Counted from the stretch's first letter, positions 1 to 8,349 are shown. The stretch is DNA of 38,568 nt from Terriglobia bacterium (GCA_020072805.1 JAIQGC010000018.1:1-38568), one strand, 5' to 3'. Made by a program: numbers and translations. Notes: a model not told the origin generated them from the sequence alone.

Positions 1-420
1 GATGGTGAGATTGCGAAACGGCTGCTCGCTTAGGTTACGGGCCACGTGGGCGAAGTTCCCGCGCGCAAAACGCACTTCAGCGTCGGCGAGTTGGGCGTGC
101 GCTTCGGGTTTGCCCCAAACCGCATTGACGATGTCCGCGGGCCCCAGCGTGACATAGACGTAGTCGCGCGCATGTTCATGGAGCAGCGTGGAATCCCTGG
201 GGGCGACTTCCACGCGGAAGGCGCGCACCCAGGCGTTTTCGAGCGAAAGATGGTGGCGCGGCTCGCCGGTTATGGGCACGGCTTTGGGTTGCTCCGCCGG
301 AGGAGCCGCCTGCGGCGCGGCTTGAGGAGCAGCGGGGGGAGCCGGTACAGGCTGCTGCGCCCGCGCGCCGCTTAGGAACACCAGCAAGATCACTGCGAGA
401 AGACCGATGGATTTTTTCAT
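1..420 (-). CDS. Exported cupin-like protein, partial (C-terminus off left edge)
   Basis: The 140 visible codons start with a Sec-type signal peptide (MKKSIGLLAVILLVFLSGARA), then a low-complexity Pro/Ala/Gln linker to about residue 45, then a globular part beginning HHLSLENAWVRAF. The segment with HEHARDYVYV resembles the metal-binding strand of a small cupin, so a periplasmic cupin-like protein is the best guess; no catalytic function can be assigned. It follows the thiolase stop codon by only a few bases on the same strand, so the two are probably co-transcribed. A second in-frame ATG at 426 would add two residues. No clear Shine-Dalgarno is visible, which suggests translational coupling to the thiolase. 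The reading frame is still open at base 1. Confidence 0.72.
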   Translation of the reverse strand, partial: MKKSIGLLAVILLVFLSGARAQQPVPAPPAAPQAAPQAAPPAEQPKAVPITGEPRHHLSLENAWVRAFRVEVAPRDSTLLHEHARDYVYVTLGPADIVNAVWGKPEAHAQLADAEVRFARGNFAHVARNLSEQPFRNLTI

Positions 421-427
421 TTTCATT

Positions 428-1630
428 TCAGGAGAGCCGCTCGATCACGCCCGCGGCGCCCATTCCTCCTCCGATGCACATGGTCACCAACCCGTAGCGC
501 GCGTTGCGGCGTTGCAGTTCGCGAATGATCGAAGCGGTGAGCTTGGCGCCGGTGCAGCCGAGGGGATGGCCGAGGGCGATGGCGCCGCCGTTGGGATTCA
601 CGCTGGCGGGATCGAGCCGGGCCTCCTGAATGACCGCCAGGGACTGCGCGGCAAACGCCTCGTTCAATTCGATTACGGCGAGGTCGCTTAGCTTCAGCCC
701 GGCCAGTTTGAGCGCCTTGGGAATCGCATAGACCGGGCCGATGCCGAATTCTTCGGGGGCGCAGCCCGCGGTGGCGAAAGAGACCAGCCGCGCGAGGGGC
801 TTCAGCCCCAGGGTTTTGGCGCGCTCCTCGCTCATTAGTACGGTTGCCGCCGCGCCGTCGCTCATCTGCGAACTGTTACCCGCGGTAACCGTGCCGTGCA
901 CGTGAAAGGCGGGCTTGAGCTTGCTCAGGACTTCGAGGGAAGTATCCACGCGGGGGCCTTCGTCGGAATCGAATACAAATTTCCGCGCCGCGGCTCTTGC
1001 CGCGCCTTTGGCCGAGCCGTTGCTCTCCGGCACTTCCGTGATGGTGACCTCGACGGGAACCGTCTCGTCCTTGAATTTACCCACGGCCAGCGCGCCCACG
1101 GCCTTCTTGTGGCTTTCCAGGGAAAACTGGTCGGCCTGCTCGCGGGTGATGCGGAATTTGCGCGCGACATGCTCGGTGCCCAGGCCCATATTGATGTAGG
1201 AATCGGGATTATTTTCCGCCAGCCAGGGATTCACGGAAATTTTGTTTCCGCCCATGGGCACCATGCTCATGGATTCGGTTCCGCCGGCGAGGATGACCTG
1301 CGCCGCGCCGGTACGGATGCGGTCCACGGCAATGGCGATGGCTTGCAGTCCCGAAGAGCAGAAACGGTTGATGGTCATCGCCGAGCACTTCACGGGAAGC
1401 CCCGCGCGCAGCGAAGCGATACGCGCCACGTTCATTCCCTGCTCAGCCTCGGGCATGGCGCAGCCCAGGATGACGTCTTCGATTTCCCGCGGATCGAGGC
1501 CGGGAACGCGGGCCAGCGCCGCCTTGATCACTTCCGCGGCAAGGTCGTCCGGCCGCGCCGCGCGCAGCGAACCCTTGCCGGCCCTTCCCACCGCCGTGCG
1601 TACCGAGGAAACAATCACCGCTTCAGGCAT
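428..1630 (-). CDS. Thiolase (acetyl-CoA C-acyltransferase / acetyltransferase family)
   Basis: A 400-residue protein, the usual thiolase length. It catalyses thiolytic cleavage of 3-ketoacyl-CoA (last step of beta-oxidation) or the reverse condensation of acetyl-CoA. The complete catalytic set is visible: nucleophile Cys91 in NRFCSSG, NEAFAAQ near residue 325, His355 in GHPLGCTGA and Cys385 in CIGGGMG. The start ATG at 1630 begins MPEAVIVSSVRTAVGR, the typical family N-terminus, and has a G-rich Shine-Dalgarno just upstream; an in-frame extension further upstream is not thiolase-like. It diverges from the S9 peptidase gene, and a cupin-like gene follows it. FadA-type degradative versus biosynthetic specificity cannot be decided from sequence; no fadB-like partner is in the window. 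Confidence 0.95.
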   Translation of the reverse strand: MPEAVIVSSVRTAVGRAGKGSLRAARPDDLAAEVIKAALARVPGLDPREIEDVILGCAMPEAEQGMNVARIASLRAGLPVKCSAMTINRFCSSGLQAIAIAVDRIRTGAAQVILAGGTESMSMVPMGGNKISVNPWLAENNPDSYINMGLGTEHVARKFRITREQADQFSLESHKKAVGALAVGKFKDETVPVEVTITEVPESNGSAKGAARAAARKFVFDSDEGPRVDTSLEVLSKLKPAFHVHGTVTAGNSSQMSDGAAATVLMSEERAKTLGLKPLARLVSFATAGCAPEEFGIGPVYAIPKALKLAGLKLSDLAVIELNEAFAAQSLAVIQEARLDPASVNPNGGAIALGHPLGCTGAKLTASIIRELQRRNARYGLVTMCIGGGMGAAGVIERLS

Positions 1631-1682
1631 GATGGACCCCCAAAGATAAAGGACCGCGGCCAGCGCCAGATTCAAGATAACC

Positions 1683-1695
1683 CCAACATTGTTGG
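1683..1695. promoter_or_regulatory. Perfect 13-bp inverted repeat in the thiolase / S9 peptidase divergent region
   Basis: CCAACA-T-TGTTGG reads as a perfect 6-bp inverted repeat around one central base. It lies 53 bases upstream of the thiolase start and about 45 bases upstream of the predicted peptidase -35 box. This is a plausible operator for a dimeric regulator (thiolase genes are often controlled by TetR-type repressors), but no such regulator gene is in the window and the site is short. Confidence 0.3.
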
Positions 1696-1739
1696 TCCCC
1701 CAGCGAAAAATTGCAAATGATAGCGGCGGAGGACATTGC

Positions 1740-1767
1740 TTGCCCCGGCCGGACCCTGTGGTACACT
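1740..1767 (+). promoter_or_regulatory. Predicted promoter of the S9 peptidase gene
   Basis: TTGCCC (1740-1745), 16 bases, then TACACT (1762-1767) preceded by TGTGG gives a sigma-70-like promoter. A start site near 1774 would give a leader of about 35 bases containing the GGGGAG Shine-Dalgarno at 1796-1801. Confidence 0.45.
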
Positions 1768-1808
1768 CCCCCTCGTTTGGCAACCATTTCTCTTCGGGGA
1801 GCCTCCTC

Positions 1809-3899
1809 GTGAAACTTTCTTCCATGCTGGTCTTTGCCGTTGTCCTGTGCTTTTCCGTCTCCACGACGGCGCAGCAGCCTGTTGCCGCGCCGCGGGCTGT
1901 TGCCGTGGAAGATGCACTGGCGATCCGCGACGTTTCCGATCCGCAAGTGAGCGCCGACGGGCAGTGGGTGGCCTACACGGTGAAGAGCGCGCTAGTGAAG
2001 GAGGATAAGAACGAGACGCGCATCTGGATGATTCCGGCCGCGGGGGGCGAACCCATCGCGCTCACCGCCGAAGGAGTCTCCTCGTCGCATGCGCGCTTCA
2101 GCCCGGACGGAAAATTCATCGCGTTTCTTTCCGCGCGCGCGGGAGGCAAGCAGCAGCTTTGGCTGCTGAACCGGCTGGGGGGCGAAGCGCAGCGGGTCAC
2201 GGACACGCCGCAGGACGTGAACGATTTTGAATGGGCGCCGGACAGCCGGCGCGTGGCGCTGGTTCTGCGCGACGCCACGCCCGAGGAACTGGAAGCGGCC
2301 GCGGCCAAGGACAAGGAGACAAAGAAGGGAGAAAAACCCGGGCGGCCGTGGGTGATTGACCGACTGGAGTTCAAGCATGACACGGTGGGCTACCTGGAGC
2401 GCTTCCGCGCGCATCTCTACGTCTACGATCTCGCCGCCAAGTCTCTTGTGCAGATCACCTCCGGGGATTACGACGATGCGCACCTGGCCTGGTCGCCTGA
2501 CGGGCGCGCGGTCGCATTTGCCAGCAACCGGACAACGCCCGATCCCGACCGCAACTACAATAACGATATCTGGGTGGTTGCCGCGGACAACACCGACAAG
2601 GGCGCGCACCTGACGCGCATCACCAGCAATCCCGGGGATGATGATTTTCCGGCGTGGTCGCCCGACGGCAAGTGGATCGCCTTCGTCAGCCAGACCGACG
2701 CCCGCGCGCTGGACTACGCCACGCATCATCTGGCGGTTGCGCCCGCCTCCGGCGGGGCGGCGAGGATTTTGACCGCTTCCTTCGACCGCAACGTCTCGAA
2801 TCCGCAGTTCTCTCCGGATGGAAAATCCATTTATTTCATCGCGGATGATGACGGCACGCTCAATCTCTGCCTGATTCCCGCTTCGGGCGGCGAAGTCTCC
2901 CGGGCTTTCGGCGGCCGTCTGGCCGTTTCCGACTATGCGCTGGCCAAATCGGGGCTGGTCGCGGCGACGGTGGCCACGCTCGATCGTCCCGACGAGGTGC
3001 ACACGCTCAGCGGCGGCAAGCTTGCGCGCATCACGCACGTGAATGACGCGCTGTTCGGGCAGCTCAAGCTCTCCGCCGGGGAATACGTGCGCTTCAAGAG
3101 CAAGGACGGCACGACTGTCTCCGGCTATCTTTATAAGCCGCTCGATACCGTGGCGGGGAAGAAGTATCCGGCCATCCTGCATCCACACGGCGGCCCGGTG
3201 TGGGCTTATTACGCGGAGTTTGACCATTACGCGCAACTGCTTGCCGCCAATGGATACGTAGTGCTGCTGCCCAATCCGCGGGGCTCCTCGGGCTACGGGC
3301 AGAAATTCTGCGAAGCGATCTTCGCGGACTGGGGCAACAAGGATTTTCAGGACGACATGGCCATGGTGGACTATGCCATCGCCCAAGGCATCGCCGATCC
3401 AGAAAAGCTCGGCGTGGGCGGCTGGTCCTACGGAGGAATCTCCACCAACTTCATCATCACGCAGACCAAACGATTCAAAGCGGCGATTTCCGGGGCGAGC
3501 GAATTTCTCTACGTGACCAACTACGGACACGACCACTACCAGCGGCTATGGGAGCTGGAGCTGGGCCTGCCCTGGGAAAACCGCGCGCTGTGGGAAAAAA
3601 TGTCTCCCTTCAACAAAGTTACCTCGATCACCACGCCCACGCTGGTGATGGGCGGGAACATCGACTGGAACGTCCCCATCATCAATTCCGAGCAGCTCTA
3701 TGAGTCGCTGCGGCGCATCGGAGTGCCCACAGAATTAGTGGTCTATCCCGGCGAATACCATGGCTTCACCGCTCCATCACATATAAAGGATCGCCTGGAG
3801 CGTTATCTGGCCTGGTACGCGCACTACGTCCAGGGCAGCCCGACGCCGGCGCGGCCCGTGGGGCTCCCTGCAACGGGCGCCGCAAAGCCCGCCAATTAG
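1809..3899 (+). CDS. Exported S9 family peptidase (prolyl oligopeptidase / acylaminoacyl-peptidase type)
   Basis: A 696-residue serine peptidase that should cleave short peptides in the periplasm. The GTG start at 1809 is chosen because GGGGAG lies 7 bases upstream and because it yields a proper signal peptide (MKLSSMLVFAVVLCFSVSTTA). Residues 30-430 form a beta-propeller with repeated PD40/WD40-like blades (FSPDGKFIAF, WSPDGRAVAF, WSPDGKWIAF, FSPDGKSIYF) that gates access to the active site. The C-terminal alpha/beta-hydrolase domain carries the whole triad: Ser540 in GWSYGG, Asp619 in GGNIDWNVP and His651 in EYHGF. It appears monocistronic, divergent from the thiolase. Such exported S9 peptidases are numerous in Acidobacteriota and probably scavenge peptides. 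Confidence 0.93.
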   Translation: MKLSSMLVFAVVLCFSVSTTAQQPVAAPRAVAVEDALAIRDVSDPQVSADGQWVAYTVKSALVKEDKNETRIWMIPAAGGEPIALTAEGVSSSHARFSPDGKFIAFLSARAGGKQQLWLLNRLGGEAQRVTDTPQDVNDFEWAPDSRRVALVLRDATPEELEAAAAKDKETKKGEKPGRPWVIDRLEFKHDTVGYLERFRAHLYVYDLAAKSLVQITSGDYDDAHLAWSPDGRAVAFASNRTTPDPDRNYNNDIWVVAADNTDKGAHLTRITSNPGDDDFPAWSPDGKWIAFVSQTDARALDYATHHLAVAPASGGAARILTASFDRNVSNPQFSPDGKSIYFIADDDGTLNLCLIPASGGEVSRAFGGRLAVSDYALAKSGLVAATVATLDRPDEVHTLSGGKLARITHVNDALFGQLKLSAGEYVRFKSKDGTTVSGYLYKPLDTVAGKKYPAILHPHGGPVWAYYAEFDHYAQLLAANGYVVLLPNPRGSSGYGQKFCEAIFADWGNKDFQDDMAMVDYAIAQGIADPEKLGVGGWSYGGISTNFIITQTKRFKAAISGASEFLYVTNYGHDHYQRLWELELGLPWENRALWEKMSPFNKVTSITTPTLVMGGNIDWNVPIINSEQLYESLRRIGVPTELVVYPGEYHGFTAPSHIKDRLERYLAWYAHYVQGSPTPARPVGLPATGAAKPAN

Positions 3900-3940
3900 C
3901 GGACTGAGTCACTGCTTCGCAGCACATTAGATATTTTTAA

Positions 3941-3998
3941 TTGACATCCACCAACCGGTTACGTATCTTGACGTTGACGCGTGGGGCGTCGCTATACT
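3941..3998 (+). promoter_or_regulatory. Predicted promoter(s) upstream of the small zinc-ribbon gene
   Basis: The gap 3900-4133 is AT-rich compared with its surroundings. TTGACA (3941-3946), 17 bases, TATCTT (3964-3969) is a near-consensus promoter. A second possible pair is TTGACG (3968-3973), 19 bases, TATACT (3993-3998). Either would give an untranslated leader of more than 120 bases before the ATG at 4134; I see no obvious structured element in that leader. Confidence 0.45.
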
Positions 3999-4133
3999 TT
4001 TTAATATTTTTTTCATCTTCAGGGCATTCCGACTACCCCTCCCCTGCAGTGGCTTCATACACAGATGTTCTGTGCTGATTTCGTCCGGCTGGCGATGCAT
4101 TCGCGCCGGATAAGCCATCTAAAGGGACCTGGG

Positions 4134-4382
4134 ATGCCACCATTTGCGATTTGCCTGAATACGAAGTGTTCTTTCCTCTTTGACATGCAGGAAAGCCGAG
4201 AAAAACGGTTTCGCGTTCCCCCGCACCCCTGCCCCATCTGCTCCGCGCGCGTCATTCTTTATTGCCTGCACTGCCGTTTTCCGCTGCTGCAGAAGCCGGA
4301 TTCGGAGTCGGCGCGCTGCGAGCATTGCAGCCTGCTGCTCAAGCGCGACCCAGCGAGACCTCCTTCCGCCAATCCGGGATAA
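4134..4382 (+). CDS. Small four-CxxC-type zinc-ribbon protein
   Basis: An 82-residue protein of unknown function. It has eight cysteines in four pairs: Cys7/Cys12 (C-x4-C), Cys33/Cys36 (CPIC), Cys44/Cys47 (CLHC) and Cys62/Cys65 (CEHC). This spacing suggests two zinc knuckles of the zinc-ribbon type. The ATG at 4134 is chosen over an upstream in-frame ATG because AAAGGGA lies 7-10 bases before it and the first Cys pair follows directly. It has no signal peptide, so it is cytoplasmic. Small ribbon proteins of this kind often bind nucleic acid or act as metal-dependent adaptors, but nothing here decides the role. It lies 93 bases upstream of the amidase operon on the same strand and might be co-transcribed with it. 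Confidence 0.68.
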   Translation: MPPFAICLNTKCSFLFDMQESREKRFRVPPHPCPICSARVILYCLHCRFPLLQKPDSESARCEHCSLLLKRDPARPPSANPG

Positions 4383-4475
4383 GCGGCCGGGTTCGCGAGA
4401 TTCGCTGCTTGATCGGGCGAGGCAATTCCGCACATTGCTCTCTACCACGAGGAGGAATTATCGCGTTTTTTTGAT

Positions 4476-5291
4476 ATGCTGCACTTCGTGCGCTCCTTAT
4501 CCCTCTTACTTCTTACGGCCGGGCTGCTGCTGGCCGGCGCGATGCATCCGCAGGCGTCTCCTCCATCGCAGCAATCCGCGCAAACTCTCGTGCCGCCCGC
4601 GGCGGTCCCGCAACAGAGTTCCCCTCCCCGGCAGGAGCCATCGGGATTGAATGTTGTCGTGCTGGATCCCGCGCACGGGGGCACCGACACGGGGGCGCGG
4701 GGCGCCGGAGGAATCCGGGAGAGCAATCTGGTGCTGGCCCTTACGGGACAGGTCCGTGCGGCGCTGGAAAAGCAGGGATTTACCGTGCTGCAGACGAGGA
4801 AGGGAGACGATGGGCCATCGCTCGATGACCGCGCCTCTCTGGCCAACGCCCAGCGCAACGCTATTTTTATTTCGCTGCATGTGGGTTCCACGGGGCTGCC
4901 CGGCACCGTGCGCGTCTATACGCTGCCCGCGCCGCAGGGAACTCCCCCCCTGGCGGGCGCGCTGCTGCCCTGGGAGCGCGCGCAGGCAGCATTTCTGGTC
5001 ATGAGCCGCAAGCTGGCCGATTTGGCGCAGGTTCAGTTGAGCATGCGCTTCAAAGGCTCGCCGGCCAACGCTTCCGCGGCCGCCGTGCGCCAGCTGAATT
5101 CCGTGGCCCTTCCAGCGATTGCCATCGAGCTTTCCAACGTCTCCGTGCAGGACCCCGCGCTGCTCGAGCGCATGATGCCCGGCGTGGCCGATGGCGTCGC
5201 CGAAGCGGTGGGCTCTTTCAAGCAAGTCTATGACGCGGAATTGGCTCACGGAGCGCCCGCGATCCAGCCCGCGCAGGGGAGCGTTCGATGA
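4476..5291 (+). CDS. N-acetylmuramoyl-L-alanine amidase (Amidase_3)
   Basis: A 271-residue exported zinc amidase that splits the bond between N-acetylmuramic acid and L-alanine in peptidoglycan, used in cell-wall turnover or cell separation. A signal peptide covers residues 1-22 and a Pro/Gln-rich linker runs to about 57. The Amidase_3 domain begins VVLDPAHGGTDTGA. Expected zinc ligands are His67, Glu82 (IRESNL) and His135 (SLHVGS); the catalytic Glu is probably Glu218 (IELSN). The usual Asn two residues after the second His (SIHAN) is Gly here. AGGAGG at 4450-4455 lies 20 bases before the ATG, farther than ideal, and a 7-T run lies between; no better in-frame start is visible. It is the first gene of a four-gene overlapping operon. 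Confidence 0.88.
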   Translation: MLHFVRSLSLLLLTAGLLLAGAMHPQASPPSQQSAQTLVPPAAVPQQSSPPRQEPSGLNVVVLDPAHGGTDTGARGAGGIRESNLVLALTGQVRAALEKQGFTVLQTRKGDDGPSLDDRASLANAQRNAIFISLHVGSTGLPGTVRVYTLPAPQGTPPLAGALLPWERAQAAFLVMSRKLADLAQVQLSMRFKGSPANASAAAVRQLNSVALPAIAIELSNVSVQDPALLERMMPGVADGVAEAVGSFKQVYDAELAHGAPAIQPAQGSVR

Positions 5292-6007
5292 GCCGCCGCT
5301 GGCGCAACCGCCTTCTCGGGCTGCTGGTGGTCGCCGTGGTCGCCGGGGCCATCTATATTCCCGTATTGCGGGAACGAATCCGGCGGGCGGCGCGGCTGCA
5401 ATCTCAAAGCATCGAGCAGGCGCGGCGCGAGCTTTCCCAGCCCTTGGGCGCCGCACCGGGCGAGCCGAAGGTAAAAACGATTCTCTTCTGGGCGTCGCCG
5501 GAGGAGGATTGGGAGCTGACCAGCGTAACGGTCGAGTTGCCGCTCTCCCGCGATCCGCTGGTGCGCTCCAAACAAATCCTTAATATTCTCCTGGCCGGGC
5601 CGGTGGACGCCGAACTGCGCACCTTGCCTCCGGACGCCGCTCTGCTGGAGTTCTACCTTCTGCCCAACGGGACGGCGGTGGCCGGTTTGTCCGAATCGCT
5701 GGCCACATCGCTGCCCAGCGGAATCATGAGCGAGAAACTGGCGGTGGATTCGATTCTGCGCACGCTCGAAGCCAATGTGCCGGAGGTGCAGCAGCTGAAG
5801 ATTCTGATCAATGGGCAGGAAAGCGAAACACTGGCTGGACATCTGGATCTGACCGGCACGTTCGCGGTTCGCGCCAGCGCTGCTGTAGCGGCTCCGGCGG
5901 CGCCCCCGGCCGTTTCCGCGCCCCCGGCCAGCGCTGCCCCCGCGCCGCAAAAATTGACAGCGGAGCCGCCCGCGGTCAAACTGAGCGCGCCGGCAAAGAA
6001 ACCGTAA
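5288..6007 (+). CDS. Membrane-anchored GerMN-domain protein
   Basis: A 239-residue protein. Its start overlaps the amidase stop codon (ATGA), indicating translational coupling. Residues 8-25 form one membrane-spanning or signal-anchor helix. A basic/coiled segment follows, then a GerMN domain (about 60-165) recognisable from [18 protein letters not shown], the [13 protein letters not shown] helix and the [14 protein letters not shown] strand. The C-terminal 50 residues are Ala/Pro-rich and low in complexity. GerMN domains occur in spore-germination proteins and, in non-sporulating bacteria, beside cell-wall amidases, where they may bind peptidoglycan or regulate the amidase. The neighbour supports that role here; it is inferred. 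Confidence 0.82.
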   Translation: MSRRWRNRLLGLLVVAVVAGAIYIPVLRERIRRAARLQSQSIEQARRELSQPLGAAPGEPKVKTILFWASPEEDWELTSVTVELPLSRDPLVRSKQILNILLAGPVDAELRTLPPDAALLEFYLLPNGTAVAGLSESLATSLPSGIMSEKLAVDSILRTLEANVPEVQQLKILINGQESETLAGHLDLTGTFAVRASAAVAAPAAPPAVSAPPASAAPAPQKLTAEPPAVKLSAPAKKP

Positions 6008-6762
6008 TGCCGCAGGAGAGTTCCGTGCGAATCGATGGCCGCCAACCCGACCAGTTACGCCCGCTGAAGATCACGCCGGATTTCATCTCGACGGCGGAAG
6101 GAAGCGTGCTCATCGAATTGGGCAACACGCGGGTGATCTGTACGGCGACGGTGGATGACGGCGTGCCTAAATTTTTAAAGGGAACCGGAAAAGGCTGGGT
6201 AACCAGCGAATACGGAATGCTGCCGCGGGCCACCGAGGAGCGCACACCGCGCGAAGCGGCGCGGGGAAAACAGTCCGGCAGGACACTGGAAATTCAGCGG
6301 CTGATCGGGCGTTCGCTGCGGGCGGTGACCAATCAGGAAGCGCTGGGGGAGCGCACCGTGTGGATGGATTGCGACGTGATCCAGGCCGACGGCGGAACGC
6401 GCACCGCGTCCATCACCGGAGCTTTCGTCGCGCTGGCGCTGGCGTTTGAACGGCTGGTGGCCGCGGGGATACTGAAAACTATTCCACTGAACGACACGGT
6501 CGCGGCCACCAGCGTGGGTTTCGTAGATGGGCGGGCGCTGCTGGATCTGGCGTATGAAGAGGACGCCCGCGCCGAAGTGGACATGAACGTGGTGATGACC
6601 GGCGGGGGAAAATTCGTGGAAATTCAGGCCGCGGCCGAGGGGGAACCCTTCTCCGGCGGCGAAATGCAGGACATGCTGGCGCTGGCCGCCGCGGGCATTC
6701 GCCGCCTCACCGAGCAGCAGCGCATCCTTCTGCCCGTGAACTTCAGTGCGCGCGCCCGTTAA
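6007..6762 (+). CDS. rph: Ribonuclease PH
   Basis: A 251-residue phosphorolytic 3'-to-5' exoribonuclease that trims nucleotides after the CCA end of tRNA precursors. Family signatures are present: [15 protein letters not shown] at the N-terminus, [14 protein letters not shown], the phosphate-binding region around [35 protein letters not shown], and [12 protein letters not shown] near the end. The length matches the family (about 240). The ATG overlaps the preceding TAA by one base (TAATG), so translation is coupled. The rdgB start lies inside its 3' end. No active-site loss is seen. Confidence 0.96.
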   Translation: MPQESSVRIDGRQPDQLRPLKITPDFISTAEGSVLIELGNTRVICTATVDDGVPKFLKGTGKGWVTSEYGMLPRATEERTPREAARGKQSGRTLEIQRLIGRSLRAVTNQEALGERTVWMDCDVIQADGGTRTASITGAFVALALAFERLVAAGILKTIPLNDTVAATSVGFVDGRALLDLAYEEDARAEVDMNVVMTGGGKFVEIQAAAEGEPFSGGEMQDMLALAAAGIRRLTEQQRILLPVNFSARAR

Positions 6763-7363
6763 CGCCGTTCGATTGTTCCTCGCTTCGTCGAACGCCGGGA
6801 AGCTCGCGGAATACCGCGTGCTGGCGGAGAATTTTTCCTCGTCAATTTCTATCGAACTCGCGCTGCTGCCCGGCTTCGACGGGCTTCCTGCGTATGAAGA
6901 GACCGCGCCGACGTTTGCGGAAAACGCGCTGGGCAAGGCGCTGCACTACTCCCGGCTGCGCGAAGGGCTGGTCTTTGCCGATGATTCCGGCCTGGCGGTG
7001 CCCGCTCTGGGCGGCGCGCCGGGAGTGCGCTCGGCGCGCTATGCCGGCCTCGAGGCATCGAGCGAGGAGTGCAACCGCAAACTGCTCGGCGAGCTGAGCG
7101 GGAAAAATGGCCCGCAGCGGGCCGCCTATTTTGTGTGCGCCATCGCGCTGGCCGAGCAGGGATGCGCGCGAGCGATTGTGACCGCCCGCGTGGACGGCGA
7201 AATCCTGGAATCGCCGCGGGGTAGCGGCCGATTCGGCTACGACCCGCTGTTTTTCTTCCCGCCGCTGGGCAAGGCATTTGCGGAACTTTCCCGCGAGGAA
7301 AAGAACGAGCACAGCCATCGCGGAAAAGCTTTTCGCAGGCTGCTCTCCCTGTTCACCGCGTAG
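6746..7363 (+). CDS. rdgB: Non-canonical purine NTP pyrophosphatase (RdgB/HAM1)
   Basis: A 205-residue enzyme that hydrolyses dITP, ITP and XTP to the monophosphates, keeping deaminated purines out of nucleic acid. Motifs are [13 protein letters not shown] (nucleotide-binding SNxGK), [19 protein letters not shown] (Asp80, catalytic/metal region), GRFGYDPLF and HSHRGKA. The GTG start at 6746 gives a 17-base overlap with rph, the usual rph-rdgB pairing. A start at a later codon would cut into the SNxGK strand. It is the last gene of the amidase-GerMN-rph-rdgB operon; no clear terminator is seen after 7363. Confidence 0.95.
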   Translation: MRAPVNAVRLFLASSNAGKLAEYRVLAENFSSSISIELALLPGFDGLPAYEETAPTFAENALGKALHYSRLREGLVFADDSGLAVPALGGAPGVRSARYAGLEASSEECNRKLLGELSGKNGPQRAAYFVCAIALAEQGCARAIVTARVDGEILESPRGSGRFGYDPLFFFPPLGKAFAELSREEKNEHSHRGKAFRRLLSLFTA

Positions 7364-7404
7364 CTAGCGCCTTGCAAACGGGTTCCCGCGCGAAAAGCCT
7401 GTGC

Positions 7405-7410
7405 TATAGT
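7405..7410 (+). promoter_or_regulatory. Predicted -10 box of nth
   Basis: TATAGT, preceded by GTGC, ends only 4 bases before the ATG at 7415 and 10 bases before the second ATG at 7421. No good -35 is visible at normal spacing. If real, transcription would begin around 7417, so the ATG at 7421 would have almost no leader. Confidence 0.4.
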
Positions 7411-7414
7411 TTGC

Positions 7415-8164
7415 ATGGCCATGCCGACCCACAGAAAAACGAAGAAGAGGCAGATCCCCGCCGGCAAGCGGGGCGCAGCGCATTCGGCGAAATCGCCCGC
7501 CGCGAAAGCCGGCACACGCGCGGACGATGCAAACCCAAGGCGCGTGGCCGCGATTCTTGCCGGACTCGATGCCGCCTATCCCGCCGCGTCCTGCGAATTG
7601 CGCCACGACAACCCCTTCCAGTTACTGATCGCCACCATCCTTTCGGCGCAGTGCACCGACGTGCGCGTGAACGCAGTGACCAAAACGCTTTTTGCGAAAT
7701 ACCGGACGCCCAAAGATTTCGCCTACGCCTCTCCTGCGGAAATCGAGCAGGAAGTGCGTCCCACGGGCTTTTTCCGCAACAAGACAAAATCCATCATTGG
7801 GGCGAGCAAAGCCATCGTGGAAAAATTCGGCGGGCAGGTTCCGCGCACAATGGAGGAGATCCTGACGCTGCCGGGCGTGGCGCGCAAGACCGGAAACGTC
7901 GTGCTGGGCACGGCCTATGGAATCGCCAGCGGCGTGGTCGTGGATACCCACGTCATCCGCATCTCGCGCCGCTTGGGACTTTCGAAACACGAAGACCCCA
8001 AGAAGATCGAGCAGGATCTTATGGGCATCATCCCGCGGGAAAAATGGATTTTGCTCTCCCACCAGATCATCTGGCACGGCCGGCGCGTCTGCTACGCGCG
8101 CAAACCGAATTGCAGGGACTGCAACCTCGAATCCCTGTGCCACGCAAAAGACAAAACCGTCTGA
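7415..8164 (+). CDS. nth: Endonuclease III
   Basis: A 249-residue DNA glycosylase/AP lyase that removes oxidised pyrimidines in base-excision repair. The helix-hairpin-helix motif LPGVARKTGNVVL carries the catalytic Lys158; the catalytic Asp177 lies in VVDTHVIR. The C-terminal iron-sulfur loop is complete: Cys226-x6-Cys233-x2-Cys236-x5-Cys242. The N-terminus carries about 35 extra Lys/Arg/Ala-rich residues before the conserved core. There are two ATGs, at 7415 and 7421. A promoter-like box just upstream favours 7421 as the translated one on a near-leaderless mRNA. It stands alone between the rdgB operon and the tRNA gene. Confidence 0.95.
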   Translation: MAMPTHRKTKKRQIPAGKRGAAHSAKSPAAKAGTRADDANPRRVAAILAGLDAAYPAASCELRHDNPFQLLIATILSAQCTDVRVNAVTKTLFAKYRTPKDFAYASPAEIEQEVRPTGFFRNKTKSIIGASKAIVEKFGGQVPRTMEEILTLPGVARKTGNVVLGTAYGIASGVVVDTHVIRISRRLGLSKHEDPKKIEQDLMGIIPREKWILLSHQIIWHGRRVCYARKPNCRDCNLESLCHAKDKTV

Positions 8165-8243
8165 ACCGCCGGCGAGCGCGGTCCGGCTTGGCCGGACAGG
8201 TCCCCGTACTTCCTGCTCAAGCCCATATCCCTTTGCTACATGC

Positions 8244-8249
8244 TAGAAT
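8244..8249 (+). promoter_or_regulatory. Predicted -10 box of tRNA-Pro
   Basis: TAGAAT within ATGCTAGAATC ends 8 bases before the mature tRNA 5' end, so the precursor leader would be only a couple of bases long. No convincing -35 is visible. The same TGCTAGAAT string occurs in front of the TPR gene on the other strand (28516-28524). Confidence 0.45.
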
Positions 8250-8257
8250 CGTTCTGT

Positions 8258-8334
8258 CGGGGCGTAGCGCAGCCTGGTAGCGCGCCTGCCTTGGGCGCAG
8301 GAGGCCCCCGGTTCAAATCCGGGCGCCCCGACCA
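8258..8334 (+). tRNA. tRNA-Pro (anticodon UGG)
   Basis: A full cloverleaf can be folded: acceptor CGGGGCG pairs with CGCCCCG; the D stem is GCGC/GCGC; the anticodon stem CCTGC/GCAGG encloses loop CTTGGGC with anticodon TGG; the T stem is CCCGG/CCGGG with loop TTCAAAT. The discriminator A and an encoded CCA end are present (8331-8334). It reads codon CCA and, by wobble, other CCN codons. I see no second copy of its 3' end elsewhere in the window. Confidence 0.97.
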
Positions 8335-8349
8335 CTTACCTCTTTATTT

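Noticed and set aside
1992-3536. A 514-codon minus-strand open frame inside the S9 peptidase gene
   Set aside because: The plus strand carries the complete serine-peptidase triad; the minus frame matches nothing.
8258-8334. tRNA-Pro as an attachment site for an integrated island starting at 8.3 kb
   Set aside because: tRNA genes are common integration sites and the content changes here, but I see no integrase, no direct repeat of the tRNA 3' end, and no change in base composition.
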